The notes under the pieces were generated by a model that was not told the origin of the DNA, did no database searches, and saw only the letters and a list, made by a program, of their open reading frames with translations. DNA of 64,000 bases, from the NCBI RefSeq assembly GCF_014287795.1, contig NZ_JACOON010000005.1:1-64000 (forward strand), in the 5' to 3' direction. The stretch's first letter is position 1; every line of letters starts with the position of its first letter. The translations under genes and the position numbers were made by a program. Of this stretch, positions 7,959 to 18,182 are shown piece after piece. This DNA is from Christensenella tenuis (GTDB lineage: Bacteria > Bacillota > Clostridia > Christensenellales > Christensenellaceae).

Positions 7959-8579
7959 ATGCCAAACGTATCAGTATATAAGACCGACGGCAAAGAAGCA
8001 GGCAAAATCGAACTGAAAGACGAAGTCTTCGGTGTAGAAATAAACAAATCGGTAATGCACGACGCGGTTGTGGCGCACCTGGCCAACAGACGGCAGGGTA
8101 CGCAGTCCGCATTAACCCGCAGCGAAGTGCGCGGCGGCGGCATCAAGCCTTTCCGCCAGAAGGGCACGGGCCGGGCGCGCCAGGGCACGATCCGCGCACC
8201 ACAGATGACGCACGGCGGAGTTGTGTTCGCACCCAAGCCGAGGGATTATTCCATGAAGCTCAACAAAAAGGTGCGCGCGCTTGCAATGTGCTGCGCACTG
8301 TCGCAGAAGGTGCTGGATGAAGACATCATCGTAATGGAAGACCTTAAGATGAAGGCCCCCAAAACGAAGGAGATGGCGGCAATCCTGAAAAACCTGAAAG
8401 CGGAAAAAGCACTGATTGTAACGAGCGGTAAGGACGAAGATGTTGTCCGCGCTGCCGCGAACATCCAGGGGGTCAAAACAATGCCGGCTGCAACGCTCTC
8501 TGTGTATGACATCCTGAAATACGACAAGTTCATCGTAACGAAGGACGCCGTAAAAGCAATCGAGGAGGTTTACGCATAA
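7959..8579 (+). CDS. rplD: 50S ribosomal protein L4
   Basis: A 206-residue L4 with the extended internal loop (GGGIKPFRQKGTGRARQG, then GGVVFAPKPRDY) that lines the exit tunnel. In other bacteria L4 represses its own operon by acting on the S10 leader; the structured leader here would allow this, but no specific site is recognised. The stop codon overlaps the rplW start by one base (TAATG). Confidence 0.98.
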   Translation: MPNVSVYKTDGKEAGKIELKDEVFGVEINKSVMHDAVVAHLANRRQGTQSALTRSEVRGGGIKPFRQKGTGRARQGTIRAPQMTHGGVVFAPKPRDYSMKLNKKVRALAMCCALSQKVLDEDIIVMEDLKMKAPKTKEMAAILKNLKAEKALIVTSGKDEDVVRAAANIQGVKTMPAATLSVYDILKYDKFIVTKDAVKAIEEVYA

Positions 8580-8875
8580 TGAAAGACACGCATGATATTA
8601 TCATAAAGCCCATTCTTTCAGAGAAAAGCTACGACCTGATCCCCAAGAAAACCTACACGTTTTTAGTGGAAAAAGGCGCCAATAAGACGCAGATCAAGGC
8701 TGCGGTGGAAGAAATCTTCGAGGTGAAAGTGAAACAGGTCACTACATCCCGCAAAGAAGGCAAGCTGAAAAGACAGGGACGCACGGAGGGCAGACGCCCG
8801 GAAACGAAAAAAGCTTATGTGACGCTCACGGAAGAATCCAAAGCAATCGAATTCTTCGAGAGTATGGCACAGTAA
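8579..8875 (+). CDS. rplW: 50S ribosomal protein L23
   Basis: A 98-residue L23, the protein at the tunnel exit that docks trigger factor and SRP. Typical features are IIIKPILSEKSYDL at the N-terminus and the lysine-rich RRPETKKAYVTL hairpin near residues 75-90. It is translationally coupled to rplD by a one-base overlap. Confidence 0.98.
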   Translation: MKDTHDIIIKPILSEKSYDLIPKKTYTFLVEKGANKTQIKAAVEEIFEVKVKQVTTSRKEGKLKRQGRTEGRRPETKKAYVTLTEESKAIEFFESMAQ

Positions 8876-8900
8876 GCGCGTAAGGGAGGTTCTATAAGTT

Positions 8901-9734
8901 ATGGCAATCAAAAAATATAACCCAACTTCTCCGGGCAGAAGATTCATGTCGGTTTCAGCTTTTGAAGAAATCACGACGAAAACGCCCGAAAAATCGCTGC
9001 TCGTCTCGCTGAAGAAATCCGGCGGACGCAACGTGCACGGCCGTATTACGGTTCGCCACGTGGGCGGCGGCGCAAAGAGAAAATACAGGATCATCGATTT
9101 CAAACGCGATAAAGACGGCGTGCCGGCTAAGGTTGCGACGATCGAATACGATCCGAACCGCAGCGCGAACATTGCACTGCTGCACTACAAAGACGGCGAA
9201 AAGAGGTACATCATCGCTCCCTACGGCCTGAAGGTAGGCGACGAAGTGGTCTCTGGGCCGGAAGCGGATATCAAACCCGGCAACGCGCTTCCGCTGGCGT
9301 CTATCCCGGTTGGTACGATGATCCACAACGTGGAAGTGAAGCCGGGCAAGGGCGCACAACTCGTGCGGAGCGCGGGCAACGCGGCACAGCTGATGGCCAA
9401 GGAAGGACGGTACGCACAGGTGCGTCTTCCCTCCGGTGAAGTGAGGATGATCCTCATCGGCGCGAAAGCGACGATCGGCCAGGTGGGCAACGTAGATCAG
9501 GAAAATATCAATATCGGCAAAGCGGGCCGTAAGCGCCACATGGGCATTCGCCCCACAGTGCGTGGTTCCGTTATGAACCCGAACGACCATCCGCACGGCG
9601 GCGGCGAGGGCAAATCCCCCGTTGGACGCCCGGGTCCTGTTACTCCCTGGGGTAAGCCTGCTCTTGGGTATAAGACACGCAAGAAGAAGAACCCGACGGA
9701 TAAATTTATCGTAAAACGCAGGAACGCTAAATAA
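8901..9734 (+). CDS. rplB: 50S ribosomal protein L2
   Basis: A 277-residue L2 of standard length. The C-terminal signature [18 protein letters not shown] contains the conserved His near residue 230 that lies close to the peptidyl-transferase centre, followed by [16 protein letters not shown]. It is preceded by AGGGAGG and lies within the S10 operon between rplW and rpsS. Confidence 0.98.
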   Translation: MAIKKYNPTSPGRRFMSVSAFEEITTKTPEKSLLVSLKKSGGRNVHGRITVRHVGGGAKRKYRIIDFKRDKDGVPAKVATIEYDPNRSANIALLHYKDGEKRYIIAPYGLKVGDEVVSGPEADIKPGNALPLASIPVGTMIHNVEVKPGKGAQLVRSAGNAAQLMAKEGRYAQVRLPSGEVRMILIGAKATIGQVGNVDQENINIGKAGRKRHMGIRPTVRGSVMNPNDHPHGGGEGKSPVGRPGPVTPWGKPALGYKTRKKKNPTDKFIVKRRNAK

Positions 9735-9756
9735 TCGAAGGAGTGAATTTGCAGAT

Positions 9757-10029
9757 ATGAGTAGGTCAGTAAAAAAGGGACCGTTTATAAATGAAAAGCT
9801 TCTGGCACGCGTTCAGGAGATGAACGAAAAGAATGAAAAGAAAGTGCTGAAGACTTGGTCACGCCCGTCGACGATCTTCCCGGATATGGTTGGTCACACG
9901 ATCGGTGTGCACGACGGCAGGAAATTTGTTCCGGTCTATGTCACGGAAGACATGGTCGGGCACAAACTGGGCGAATTCGCCCCGACGAGAACGTTCCGCG
10001 GACACGCGGGCGAAAAATCGTCTAAATAA
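9757..10029 (+). CDS. rpsS: 30S ribosomal protein S19
   Basis: A 90-residue S19, beginning [16 protein letters not shown] and containing [16 protein letters not shown] and [16 protein letters not shown]. It sits in the head of the small subunit near the A-site finger. The C-terminus is shortened to GEKSSK, as in other Firmicutes. Confidence 0.98.
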   Translation: MSRSVKKGPFINEKLLARVQEMNEKNEKKVLKTWSRPSTIFPDMVGHTIGVHDGRKFVPVYVTEDMVGHKLGEFAPTRTFRGHAGEKSSK

Positions 10030-10050
10030 CCTGGAAGGAGGGTAAGTTTT

Positions 10051-10437
10051 ATGGCGACAAGAGAAAGAGAAAAAGCTGCAAAGCGTCAGGAAGAAAAAGA
10101 TAGAAGACCGAAAGCCATTGCGAAGTATGTTCGCATTTCCTCCCGTAAGGTAAAGGCTGTCATTGACCTTATCAGGGGTCTTAACGTACAGGACGCCAAT
10201 GCTGTTCTGATGAACACGCCGAATGGCGCGACGGAACCTGTTTCCAAGGTTCTTAATTCTGCGATTGCGAATGCGGAAAACAACATGAACCTTTCGGCCG
10301 ACACATTGTTCGTTGCCGAGGCGTTCGCAGACCAGGGCCCTACGCTCAAGCGGTTCAGGCCGCGCGCACAGGGCAGGGCATCCCGCATCCGTAAACGTAC
10401 GAGCCACATTACAATTATCTTGGATCAGGTTAAGTAA
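10051..10437 (+). CDS. rplV: 50S ribosomal protein L22
   Basis: A 128-residue L22. The core from [20 protein letters not shown] to the tunnel-lining beta-hairpin ([21 protein letters not shown]) is canonical. The N-terminus has about 18 extra, very charged residues ([19 protein letters not shown]) relative to the 110-residue Bacillus type. GGAGGGTAAG precedes the ATG, which supports the long form. Confidence 0.97.
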   Translation: MATREREKAAKRQEEKDRRPKAIAKYVRISSRKVKAVIDLIRGLNVQDANAVLMNTPNGATEPVSKVLNSAIANAENNMNLSADTLFVAEAFADQGPTLKRFRPRAQGRASRIRKRTSHITIILDQVK

Positions 10438-10448
10438 GGAGGAATACG

Positions 10449-11150
10449 ATGGGTCAGAAAGTACATCCGCATGGTTTTCGGGTTGGAGTCATCAAAGACT
10501 GGGACGCCAGGTGGACAGCCAAAAAATCCAAATTTGCCGATTATATCGTGGAAGACGATAAAATCAGGAAATTTTTAAAGAAAAAACTCTTTGCCGCGGG
10601 CATCTCGAAGATCGAGATCGAGCGTGCGGCACAGAAAATTTCAGTCAATATCTTTACCGGCAAGCCGGGTATCGTTATTGGCAAGGGCGGCACGGGCGTA
10701 GAGCTCCTGAAAAAGGACCTTGCAAAGCTTACGGGCTCTGCGGTTGCCGTTAACATCATCGAAGTGAAGCGCGTAGACGTAGACGCACAGCTCGTTGCGG
10801 AAAATGTCGCGCAGCAGCTTGAAAAGCGCATTTCGTTCCGCCGTGCGATGAAGCAGTCCATCGGCAGGACGATGAAGGCCGGCGCAAAAGGAATCAAGAT
10901 TATGTGCTCCGGACGTCTCGGCGGCGCGGAAATCGCCCGGGTAGAGCAGTATCACGAAGGCTCCATCCCGCTGCAGACAATTCGTGCGGACATCGACTAC
11001 GGTTTTGCAGAAGCAAATACGACATATGGTAAAATCGGGGTTAAGGTGTGGATCTACAAAGGTGAGATCCTCGGAAATCCTTTAGCGGAAAGAGCAAAAC
11101 CTTCAGCAGTGGAAGGAGGCAGAAAAAATGTTAATGCCAAAAAGGGTTAA
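10449..11150 (+). CDS. rpsC: 30S ribosomal protein S3
   Basis: A 233-residue S3. It begins [22 protein letters not shown] and contains the type II KH domain with [14 protein letters not shown], then the C-terminal domain with [23 protein letters not shown]. It forms part of the mRNA entry channel. The 3' end overlaps rplP by 23 bases in another frame, which suggests translational coupling. Confidence 0.98.
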   Translation: MGQKVHPHGFRVGVIKDWDARWTAKKSKFADYIVEDDKIRKFLKKKLFAAGISKIEIERAAQKISVNIFTGKPGIVIGKGGTGVELLKKDLAKLTGSAVAVNIIEVKRVDVDAQLVAENVAQQLEKRISFRRAMKQSIGRTMKAGAKGIKIMCSGRLGGAEIARVEQYHEGSIPLQTIRADIDYGFAEANTTYGKIGVKVWIYKGEILGNPLAERAKPSAVEGGRKNVNAKKG

Positions 11151-11571
11151 GCGTAGAAGACAGTTCAGGGGCCGTATGAAGGGCAAAGCCCTTCGCGGAA
11201 ACACAATCAATTACGGCGATTACGGTCTTGTGGCAACGGAGCCCGGCTGGATTAAGAGCAACCAGATCGAGGCGGCCCGTGTCGCTATGACAAGATATAT
11301 CAAGAGGGGCGGAAAGGTCTGGATCAAGATCTTCCCGCACAAGCCGGTAACAGAGAAACCCGCCGAGACCCGCATGGGTTCCGGTAAAGGTTCCCCGGAA
11401 TACTGGGTAGCGGTCGTAAAGCCGGGCAGGGTAATGTTCGAGCTTGCGGGCGTATCCGAGGAGACCGCTCGGGCGGCCCTCACGCGTGCAGCGCATAAAT
11501 TGCCGATCAAATGCAAATTTGCGATCAAAGAGCAAAATAACGAAGCAGGTGGTGAGCAGGATGAAGGCTAA
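11128..11571 (+). CDS. rplP: 50S ribosomal protein L16
   Basis: A 147-residue L16. It starts [19 protein letters not shown] and carries [21 protein letters not shown] and [26 protein letters not shown] at 11113-11119 lies inside the end of rpsC and fits ATG 11128. It overlaps the next gene, rpmC, by 11 bases. Confidence 0.98.
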   Translation: MLMPKRVKRRRQFRGRMKGKALRGNTINYGDYGLVATEPGWIKSNQIEAARVAMTRYIKRGGKVWIKIFPHKPVTEKPAETRMGSGKGSPEYWVAVVKPGRVMFELAGVSEETARAALTRAAHKLPIKCKFAIKEQNNEAGGEQDEG

Positions 11572-11767
11572 AGAGATACGTGAACTGACAAAAGACGAAT
11601 TAGTCGCCAAGCTGGGCGACCTCAAGACCGAGTTTTTCAACCTGCGCTTTCAGCTCGCAACGGGCCAGCTCAACAATCCTTCCAGCATCAAGAATGTGAA
11701 AAAGGACATCGCACGGGTGAAGACGGTTTTGAGAGAAATGGAACTAGGCCAGAAGGTTGCCGAGTAA
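11561..11767 (+). CDS. rpmC: 50S ribosomal protein L29
   Basis: A 68-residue L29, a two-helix protein at the tunnel exit, with [21 protein letters not shown] and [17 protein letters not shown]. The start ATG 11561 lies inside rplP, 8-10 bases after GGTGAGCAGG; the frame is open further upstream but the family length fixes the start here. Confidence 0.97.
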   Translation: MKAKEIRELTKDELVAKLGDLKTEFFNLRFQLATGQLNNPSSIKNVKKDIARVKTVLREMELGQKVAE

Positions 11768-11788
11768 GAATAAGGAGGACGTCTTCGG

Positions 11789-12052
11789 ATGAGTGAACAG
11801 GCAAGAGGGTACCGTAAAGAGAGAGTCGGAACGGTAGTAAGCGATAAAATGGACAAGACGATCGTCGTTGCGATCAAAAGCAGAAAGACGCATCCCTTGT
11901 ATGGAAAGACGATCAACTACACCAACAAACTGAAAGCGCATGACGAGAACAACGAAGCGGGCGTGGGCGATACGGTACGGTTGATGGAAACGCGGCCTCT
12001 CTCTAAGGATAAGAGATGGAGACTGGTCGAGATCGTTGAAAAAGCGAAATAA
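11789..12052 (+). CDS. rpsQ: 30S ribosomal protein S17
   Basis: An 87-residue S17 with the OB fold signature [14 protein letters not shown] and [12 protein letters not shown], ending LVEIVEKAK. It is the last gene of the S10-type block and is followed by 59 bases before rplN. Confidence 0.98.
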   Translation: MSEQARGYRKERVGTVVSDKMDKTIVVAIKSRKTHPLYGKTINYTNKLKAHDENNEAGVGDTVRLMETRPLSKDKRWRLVEIVEKAK

Positions 12053-12111
12053 GGACGATGAGATGATGCGCGGACATGGCTTTTGGGCCCGCGCGTAAAG
12101 GAGGAGTCAGG

Positions 12112-12480
12112 ATGATACAGCCAGAAACACGCCTCAAGGTTGCGGATAATTCAGGCGCTAAAATAATCCAGTGCATTCGCGTGATGGGCGGAAGCGTCAA
12201 AAAGACGGCGAACATCGGCGACGTGATTATTGCGTCCGTGAAAACAGCGGCGCCCGGCGGCGTAGTAAAGAAAAAAGACGTGGTGAAAGCCGTTGTCGTG
12301 CGCTCCGTCTCCGGAGTAAGGCGGCAGGACGGTTCACACATAAAATTTGACGAGAATGCAGCAGTGATTATTGATGCCAATAAACAGCCGAAGGGCACCC
12401 GTATTTTCGGGCCTGTTGCCAGGGAGCTCCGCGACCGCGATTATATGAAGATCGTGTCGCTTGCCCCGGAAGTTCTTTGA
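12112..12480 (+). CDS. rplN: 50S ribosomal protein L14
   Basis: A 122-residue L14, the family's invariant length. [41 protein letters not shown] and [13 protein letters not shown] are diagnostic. I chose ATG 12112, after AAGGAGGAG, over an in-frame ATG at 12076. L14 binds the small subunit at bridge B8 and is the target of RsfS. Confidence 0.98.
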   Translation: MIQPETRLKVADNSGAKIIQCIRVMGGSVKKTANIGDVIIASVKTAAPGGVVKKKDVVKAVVVRSVSGVRRQDGSHIKFDENAAVIIDANKQPKGTRIFGPVARELRDRDYMKIVSLAPEVL

Positions 12481-12496
12481 GGAGGAGGCACGGGAT

Positions 12497-12811
12497 ATGA
12501 ATACAATCAATATCAAAAAAGGCGATACCGCAGTAGTGATCTCCGGAAAAGAAAAGGGAAAACAGGCAAAGGTGCTCCGCGTCGAGCCTGCGAAGAACAA
12601 AGTGGTTCTCGAAGGTACGAATATGCTCACCAAGCATAAAAAACCGAAAAACCAGACGACCCCAGGCGGAATCATCAAGCAGGAAGGTGCGCTCGATGCA
12701 TCCAACGTGATGGTGGTTTGCCCTAAGTGCAACAAGGCCACAAGGGTCGGACACAAAATCGAAAATGGCGAGAAGTCCCGCGTTTGCAAAAAATGCGGCG
12801 CTGCGCTGTGA
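12497..12811 (+). CDS. rplX: 50S ribosomal protein L24
   Basis: A 104-residue L24. The KOW motif is [21 protein letters not shown], followed by [17 protein letters not shown] sequence. The C-terminus holds two CxxC pairs (CPKC and CKKC), a zinc-ribbon extension seen in many Clostridia. GGAGGAGG lies just upstream of ATG 12497; the in-frame ATG at 12461 is inside rplN and was rejected. Confidence 0.97.
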   Translation: MNTINIKKGDTAVVISGKEKGKQAKVLRVEPAKNKVVLEGTNMLTKHKKPKNQTTPGGIIKQEGALDASNVMVVCPKCNKATRVGHKIENGEKSRVCKKCGAAL

Positions 12812-12834
12812 GTGAAGGGAGGTAATTATCTGAT

Positions 12835-13374
12835 ATGCCGAGATTAAAAGATACATACAAGGCGGAAATCGTTCCCGCTATGATGCAGAAGTTCGAATAT
12901 AAGAACGTTAATCAGGTACCCAGGCTCGAAAAGGTTGTAATCAATATGGGCCTTGGCGAAGCAAAGGATAACCCGAAAGCCCTTGACTCCGCAGTGGAGG
13001 ATCTCACGGTTATCGCAGGACAAAAGCCGGTTGTTACGACGGCAAAGAAATCCGTCGCGAACTTCAAAGTCCGCGAGGGCATGAAGATTGGTGCGAAGGT
13101 AACGCTTCGCGGCGACAGGATGTATGAGTTTATCGATAAGCTCATCAGCATCGCAATCCCGCGTGTGCGCGATTTCCGCGGCCTTTCCCCAAAGTCGTTT
13201 GACGGCAGGGGTAATTTTGCAATGGGCTTCAAGGAACAGCTCGTGTTCCCGGAGATCGAATACGATAAGGTTGATGCGATCCGCGGCATGGACATCATCG
13301 TTGTTACGACAGCTGGAACAGACGAAGAAGCAAGAGAGCTGCTCGCCCAGATGGGTATGCCGTTTGCGCACTAA
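12835..13374 (+). CDS. rplE: 50S ribosomal protein L5
   Basis: A 179-residue L5 with [20 protein letters not shown], the [16 protein letters not shown] signature and the [16 protein letters not shown] segment. It binds 5S rRNA and contacts P-site tRNA. GGGAGG precedes the ATG. Confidence 0.98.
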   Translation: MPRLKDTYKAEIVPAMMQKFEYKNVNQVPRLEKVVINMGLGEAKDNPKALDSAVEDLTVIAGQKPVVTTAKKSVANFKVREGMKIGAKVTLRGDRMYEFIDKLISIAIPRVRDFRGLSPKSFDGRGNFAMGFKEQLVFPEIEYDKVDAIRGMDIIVVTTAGTDEEARELLAQMGMPFAH

Positions 13375-13385
13375 GGAGGAAAATA

Positions 13386-13571
13386 ATGGCAAAGAAAAGC
13401 ATGATCATAAAGCAGCAGAGAGGATCCAAATTTTCTACACGCAATTATACGCGTTGCCGCATTTGCGGAAGGCCGCATTCTGTCCTTAGAAAATACGGAA
13501 TCTGCCGCGTTTGCTTCCGGGAACTCGCGTACCGCGGGCAGATACCGGGCGTTAGAAAAGCAAGCTGGTAA
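13386..13571 (+). CDS. rpsZ: 30S ribosomal protein S14, zinc-binding type Z
   Basis: A 61-residue short S14 with four Cys zinc ligands (CRIC at about 24-27 and CRVC at about 40-43) and the typical GYGPRPHSV-like and [17 protein letters not shown] sequence. The C+ form means no zinc-independent replacement is expected for this copy. A 123-base gap follows before rpsH. Confidence 0.98.
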   Translation: MAKKSMIIKQQRGSKFSTRNYTRCRICGRPHSVLRKYGICRVCFRELAYRGQIPGVRKASW

Positions 13572-13694
13572 TATAGAGAGATAAGCCCTTGTGACCACCG
13601 CCCGGGCGGACGGAACGGACAAGGGCGGGCGCCGGAAGGCGGAAAATCCGAACCGCGGCGTCTTACCCAGAGGATAAAACAAGGAGGAAACAAT

Positions 13695-14093
13695 ATGCCG
13701 GTTACAGATTCTGTCGCAGATATGCTGACTCGCATCCGCAATGGACTTACCGCAAAGCATGAAGTTGTGGAAGTACCTGCGTCCAATATGAAAAAGGCAA
13801 TTGGTCAGATATTGCTCCAGGAGGGCTATATCAAAGGCTGCGAATTTATAGATGACGGCGTGCAGGGCACGCTCAAAATCAAGCTGAAATACGGCCCCAA
13901 TGGCGAAAAAGTTATTTCGGGCCTGAAAAAGATTTCAAAGCCCGGCCTTCGGGTGTATGCAAGGCACGACAAACTGCCTCGCGTCCTGAATGGCCTTGGA
14001 ATCGCGATCATCTCCACATCCAAAGGCATCGTGACGGACGCGCAGGCGCGCCGCGACGGTGTAGGTGGAGAAGTGCTCGCCTATATCTGGTAG
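13695..14093 (+). CDS. rpsH: 30S ribosomal protein S8
   Basis: A 132-residue S8 with [24 protein letters not shown] at the N-terminus and the [27 protein letters not shown] end. It is a primary 16S rRNA binder and, in enteric bacteria, the translational repressor of the spc operon. AAGGAGG precedes it, after a 123-base GC-rich spacer that could hold a regulatory structure. Confidence 0.98.
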   Translation: MPVTDSVADMLTRIRNGLTAKHEVVEVPASNMKKAIGQILLQEGYIKGCEFIDDGVQGTLKIKLKYGPNGEKVISGLKKISKPGLRVYARHDKLPRVLNGLGIAIISTSKGIVTDAQARRDGVGGEVLAYIW

Positions 14094-14109
14094 TTGGAGG
14101 TTAAATATT

Positions 14110-14646
14110 ATGTCGAGAATTGGAAAAATGCCTATCGATTTACCCTCCGGCGTAAGCGTTTCGCAGGATGGCGGCGTCGTGACGGTAAAGGGCAAAAATG
14201 GTGAACTGCAATCGAAGTTCAGCGATAAGATCACGATCACACAGGAAGGCGAACAGCTCGTCCTGACGCGTGAAAACGATCAGAAGGAATCAAGGGCGCT
14301 GCATGGCCTTACGCGTGCGCTCCTTGCAAATATGGTAAAAGGCGTTTCCGAAGGCTTCCAGAAGAACCTGGAAATCGTCGGCGTCGGTTACAGGGTACAG
14401 CTGCAGGGCAAAAAGCTTGTGTTCGGACTTGGATATTCCCACCCGGTTGAAGTCGAACCGCCGGCAGGCATCACGTTTGAGGTTCCCAACCCGAACAGCG
14501 TGATCATCAAAGGCATCGACAAGCAGGCAGTCGGCCAGTGCGCAGCGAACATTCGCGCCCTTCGTCCGCCGGAGCCGTATAAGGGCAAAGGCATTAAGTA
14601 CGAGGGCGAATATATCCGCCGCAAAGTCGGTAAGACTGGCATGTAA
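14110..14646 (+). CDS. rplF: 50S ribosomal protein L6
   Basis: A 178-residue L6 with [15 protein letters not shown] and the C-terminal signature [28 protein letters not shown] chose ATG 14110, preceded by TTGGAGG, over the frame start inside rpsH. L6 lies next to the sarcin-ricin loop. Confidence 0.98.
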   Translation: MSRIGKMPIDLPSGVSVSQDGGVVTVKGKNGELQSKFSDKITITQEGEQLVLTRENDQKESRALHGLTRALLANMVKGVSEGFQKNLEIVGVGYRVQLQGKKLVFGLGYSHPVEVEPPAGITFEVPNPNSVIIKGIDKQAVGQCAANIRALRPPEPYKGKGIKYEGEYIRRKVGKTGM

Positions 14647-14661
14647 TGGAGGACGTGGATT

Positions 14662-15030
14662 ATGATTAACAGAAAAGACAGAAATGAAATCAGAAAAAAG
14701 CGTCATCAGAGAATCCGCAATAAGATTTCCGGTACGGCGAGCCGTCCGCGGATGAATGTTTACCGGAGTTTAAGCAACATTTATGTTCAGTTTATTGATG
14801 ACGTTGCGGGAAACACGCTTTGCTCCGCTTCCTCCATGGACGCCGAGATCAAAGCCAAGTGCCAGGAGGCAACAAAAACCGAAGCCGCGAAGATGGTGGG
14901 CGAGCTGGCTGCACAGCGTGCAGCAAAGGCTGGCATCAGTGAAGCCGTCTTTGACCGCGGGGGTTATCTTTATACGGGCAGAGTAGCACAGGTTGCGGAA
15001 GGCGCCAGAGCTGCCGGCCTCAAGCTTTGA
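14662..15030 (+). CDS. rplR: 50S ribosomal protein L18
   Basis: A 122-residue L18, a 5S rRNA binder. It has [26 protein letters not shown] at the N-terminus and the closing [34 protein letters not shown] precedes the ATG. Confidence 0.98.
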   Translation: MINRKDRNEIRKKRHQRIRNKISGTASRPRMNVYRSLSNIYVQFIDDVAGNTLCSASSMDAEIKAKCQEATKTEAAKMVGELAAQRAAKAGISEAVFDRGGYLYTGRVAQVAEGARAAGLKL

Positions 15031-15048
15031 TAAGGAGGTACGGAAACA

Positions 15049-15555
15049 TTGCAGAGAGATAGAGCAAATGATGCAGGCGGAGTCGAATACAAAGAAAAGC
15101 TGGTTTCGATCAACCGTGTTGCGAAAACCGTAAAGGGCGGCCGTAATATGCGTTTCTCGGCGCTGGTGGTAGTTGGAGACGAAAATGGCCACGTAGGCGT
15201 TGGCATGGGGAAAGCCGCTGAAATTCCGGAAGCGATCCGCAAGGCTGTTCAGGCTGCGAAGCATGACATCGTTACGGTAGCGCTGAAAGGGACGTCCATT
15301 CCGCACGAGGTCATCGGCAAATTCGGGCGCGGCAGGGTGTTGCTGCTTCCCGCTTCCGAAGGTACCGGCGTAATCGCGGGCGGCCCGGCGCGTGCGGTTC
15401 TGGAACTGGCAGGCATCAAAGATATCAGAACAAAATCGCAGGGTTCAAATAACCCGATCAACTGCGTGAAGGCTACGCTCGAAGGCCTCCGCGAGCTGCG
15501 GAGCGCCGAGCAGGTGGCACGCCTGCGCGGAATCAGCGTAGATCAATTACAGTAA
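15049..15555 (+). CDS. rpsE: 30S ribosomal protein S5
   Basis: A 168-residue S5 with the double-stranded RNA-binding-like domain ([21 protein letters not shown]) and [17 protein letters not shown], then [19 protein letters not shown]. The start is TTG 15049, fixed by AAGGAGGT nine bases upstream. It helps control decoding fidelity and mRNA entry. Confidence 0.97.
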   Translation: MQRDRANDAGGVEYKEKLVSINRVAKTVKGGRNMRFSALVVVGDENGHVGVGMGKAAEIPEAIRKAVQAAKHDIVTVALKGTSIPHEVIGKFGRGRVLLLPASEGTGVIAGGPARAVLELAGIKDIRTKSQGSNNPINCVKATLEGLRELRSAEQVARLRGISVDQLQ

Positions 15556-15572
15556 AGGGGAGGCCAAGGCTT

Positions 15573-15752
15573 ATGAAACTGAATATTAAACTTGTCAAAA
15601 GCCCCATTGGTTACGCGCAGGATCAGAAAGACACCGTAAAGGCGCTCGGACTGCGTAAGATCGGCCAAGTGGTACAGCGGCCGGACAATCCGCCGATTCG
15701 CGGGATGGTTTTCAAGGTAAAACATCTGGTGTCGGTTGAAGAGACGAAATAA
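15573..15752 (+). CDS. rpmD: 50S ribosomal protein L30
   Basis: A 59-residue L30, [20 protein letters not shown], then [21 protein letters not shown] and VKHLVSVEE. The size and sequence are standard. AAAGGGGAGG precedes the ATG. It lies between rpsE and rplO as in most bacteria. Confidence 0.97.
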   Translation: MKLNIKLVKSPIGYAQDQKDTVKALGLRKIGQVVQRPDNPPIRGMVFKVKHLVSVEETK

Positions 15753-15767
15753 CGAAGGAGAGAGCTT

Positions 15768-16208
15768 ATGAAACTTCATGAACTTGGTCCTGCGGAGGGC
15801 GCCAGAAAGTCCTCGAAACGCGTGGGCAGAGGATGTGGCTCCGGTGTAGGCAAAACTTCAGCAAGAGGCCAGAAAGGCCAGAAATCCCGTAGCGGCGGCG
15901 GTGTCCGTCCCGGGTTTGAAGGTGGCCAGATGCCGCTTGCAAGGCGTTTGCCGAAGAGGGGTTTCACCAATATATTTGCGAAGGAATATGCAACGATTAA
16001 CGTTTCTGACCTCGAGAAACTCGAGGACGGCGCAAGCGTAGACGTTCAGACGCTGATTGACGCCGGTATGATCAAAAAGGCATATGACGGCCTGAAGATT
16101 CTCGGGAACGGAGAACTGAAGAAAAAAGTTACTGTAAAAGCTGCGAAGTTTACAAAAACGGCTGAGCAGAAGATTACAGCCGCTGGCGGCAGCATTGAGG
16201 TGGTATAA
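15768..16208 (+). CDS. rplO: 50S ribosomal protein L15
   Basis: A 146-residue L15. The basic, glycine-rich N-terminus ([21 protein letters not shown], then [18 protein letters not shown]) is diagnostic. The stop overlaps the secY ATG by one base (TAATG), so translation of the translocase is coupled to ribosomal protein synthesis. Confidence 0.98.
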   Translation: MKLHELGPAEGARKSSKRVGRGCGSGVGKTSARGQKGQKSRSGGGVRPGFEGGQMPLARRLPKRGFTNIFAKEYATINVSDLEKLEDGASVDVQTLIDAGMIKKAYDGLKILGNGELKKKVTVKAAKFTKTAEQKITAAGGSIEVV

Positions 16209-17470
16209 TGTTTAAAACCATTGCGAACGCATGGAAAATGCCGGACATCAGGAAAAAAATCCTGTTTACGCTGCTGATGCTTCTCGTATACCGTATCGGT
16301 GCGTATATCCCGGTTCCAGGCGTGAATGTAGAGTTCATTGCAAATCAGGTTGCAGACTATGATGTGCTTGGCTTTCTGAATCTGTTTTCGGGCGGTGCGC
16401 TCGGCAATATGACGATTTTTGCGCTTGGTATCGTTCCGTATATCAATGCATCCATCATCATGAACCTTTTGACCGTGGCGATCCCGAAATTGGAACGCAT
16501 GGCGAAGGAAGGCGATGATGGAAGAAAGAAGATCGCTTCCATCACAAGATACCTCGGCGTTATCCTTGGCCTTGTACAGGCGATCGGCATCTTGCTTGGA
16601 TTTGGTTCGCAGGCGGTACAGAATCCGGATAATCCGTTTGACTATATCACAATCATCATATGCCTCACCGCGGGTACGGCGCTCATCATGTGGATTGGCG
16701 AACGTATTACAGAGAAGGGAATTGGCAACGGGATCTCCCTGCTGATCTTCATTTCCATCATTTCGCGCGTACCGGCGATGATCCAGGACATTATCACCAA
16801 GGTAGAACTGGGTACGATTAGCTTTTGGTCTGTCCTGATTGTGATTGCCCTTGCGTTTATCATCATTCTCGGTATCACGTTTGTCGATCTTGGCGAACGC
16901 AGGATTCCGGTACAGTATGCAAAACGTGTCGTGGGACGGAAAATGTATGGCGGACAGTCCACACATATTCCGATGAAAGTCAACCAGAGCGGCGTTATGC
17001 CCCTGATTTTCGCGGTAACGATCCTTATGCTTCCGGGCATGATCGGCCAGTTTTGGCCGGAAAGCGGATTTTACCAGTGGTACCTGCAATATGCCGGGCC
17101 GGACACATGGATTTATGCCGTTGTGTACGCGCTGTTGATTCTGTTCTTCTCTTACTTCTATTCGCAGATTGCTTTCAATCCGGTGGATGTATCGAAGAAC
17201 CTGCAGCAAAACGGCGGGTTTATCCCGGGCATTCGTCCCGGCAAACCAACCTCTGATTATCTGGCCAAAATTTTGTCGCGGATTACGCTTTTCGGAGCGC
17301 TCTTCCTTGCGGTCGTGGCGGCGGTGCCGACACTTGTTACCGGCCTTACAGGGGTCGCAAGCGTATTCGGCGCAACGAGCCTGCTGATTATGGTCAATGT
17401 GGCGCTCGAAACCACAAAGCAGCTTGAGTCACAGATGATGATGAGGCATTACAAAGGATTCCTCAATTAA
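16208..17470 (+). CDS. secY: Protein translocase subunit SecY
   Basis: A 420-residue channel subunit of the Sec translocon with ten transmembrane helices. The signatures are RIGAYIPVPGV in TM1, GALGNMTIFALGIVPYINASIIMNL in TM2, GNGISLLIF in TM4, and the cytosolic loop FVDLGERRIPVQYAKR that contacts SecA or the ribosome. It is followed by an intercistronic hairpin and adk. A long open frame on the opposite strand is only its shadow. Confidence 0.98.
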   Translation: MFKTIANAWKMPDIRKKILFTLLMLLVYRIGAYIPVPGVNVEFIANQVADYDVLGFLNLFSGGALGNMTIFALGIVPYINASIIMNLLTVAIPKLERMAKEGDDGRKKIASITRYLGVILGLVQAIGILLGFGSQAVQNPDNPFDYITIIICLTAGTALIMWIGERITEKGIGNGISLLIFISIISRVPAMIQDIITKVELGTISFWSVLIVIALAFIIILGITFVDLGERRIPVQYAKRVVGRKMYGGQSTHIPMKVNQSGVMPLIFAVTILMLPGMIGQFWPESGFYQWYLQYAGPDTWIYAVVYALLILFFSYFYSQIAFNPVDVSKNLQQNGGFIPGIRPGKPTSDYLAKILSRITLFGALFLAVVAAVPTLVTGLTGVASVFGATSLLIMVNVALETTKQLESQMMMRHYKGFLN

Positions 17471-17483
17471 GATGAGTGGGCGC

Positions 17484-17512
17484 GCACAGTGCCGTCTTTG
17501 GCCGGCACTGTG
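17484..17512 (+). repeat. Intercistronic hairpin between secY and adk
   Basis: A 10-bp stem (GCACAGTGCC with GGCACTGTGT, one mismatch) without a following T-run. It is likely an mRNA stability or processing element and not a terminator. Confidence 0.5.
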
Positions 17513-17558
17513 TACGCTTGGATAGAAACGCTCCTGAAAGAGCAGAGAGGGAATTACC

Positions 17559-18182
17559 ATGAATGTAATTTTCTTAGGCCCTCCCGGATCGGGCAAAGGC
17601 ACGATGGCGGTAAGGGTAGGCAAAGAAATGAATCTGGCGCATATTTCCACGGGCGATATGCTGCGGGCTGAAATGAAGGCGGGCAGCGAGCTTGGAAAGC
17701 TGGCCAAGTCTTACATTGATAAAGGCGCTCTCGTTCCGGATCAGGTGATCATCGACATGATGGGCGAGCGCATGAAAGCGGACGATGCAAAAGGCGGCGT
17801 ACTGCTCGATGGATTCCCGCGTACGGTTGCGCAGGCAGAAGCGCTTGACGCGATTGCAACGATCGACGCGGTGGTAAACCTTGAGGTAGATGTGCAGGTG
17901 ATTGTAGACCGTGTGCTCGCGCGCCGTGTATGCCCGGATTGCGGCGCGGTATACAGTACGAAAAACCATAGCGGCGAGGCATGCGACAAGTGCGGCGGCG
18001 CGTTGATTACGCGCGCAGACGACAATGAGCAGACTGTTCGCGAACGGTTTCGCGTTTACGAGGACCAGACGGCTCCGCTGATCGAGTTTTATTCCAGACG
18101 CGGGCTTGTATCCAATGTGGACGGGACAATGCCGATCGAAGAAGAAGCCGCCTACATCGTGGAAGTGCTGAAAAAGGTATGA
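17559..18182 (+). CDS. adk: Adenylate kinase, zinc-lid type
   Basis: A 207-residue kinase catalysing AMP + ATP to 2 ADP. The P-loop is GPPGSGKGT (residues 7-15), the AMP-binding stretch is STGDMLR, and LLDGFPRTVAQA is present. The lid carries CPDC and CDKC zinc ligands, as in Gram-positive bacteria. The 3' end overlaps map by 4 bases (ATGA). The secY-adk-map order is standard. Confidence 0.98.
   Translation: MNVIFLGPPGSGKGTMAVRVGKEMNLAHISTGDMLRAEMKAGSELGKLAKSYIDKGALVPDQVIIDMMGERMKADDAKGGVLLDGFPRTVAQAEALDAIATIDAVVNLEVDVQVIVDRVLARRVCPDCGAVYSTKNHSGEACDKCGGALITRADDNEQTVRERFRVYEDQTAPLIEFYSRRGLVSNVDGTMPIEEEAAYIVEVLKKV

Noticed and set aside
16046..17209. 387-codon open frame on the minus strand across rplO and secY
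   Set aside because: Shadow of secY; composition is His/Asn/Arg-rich with no family and no RBS.
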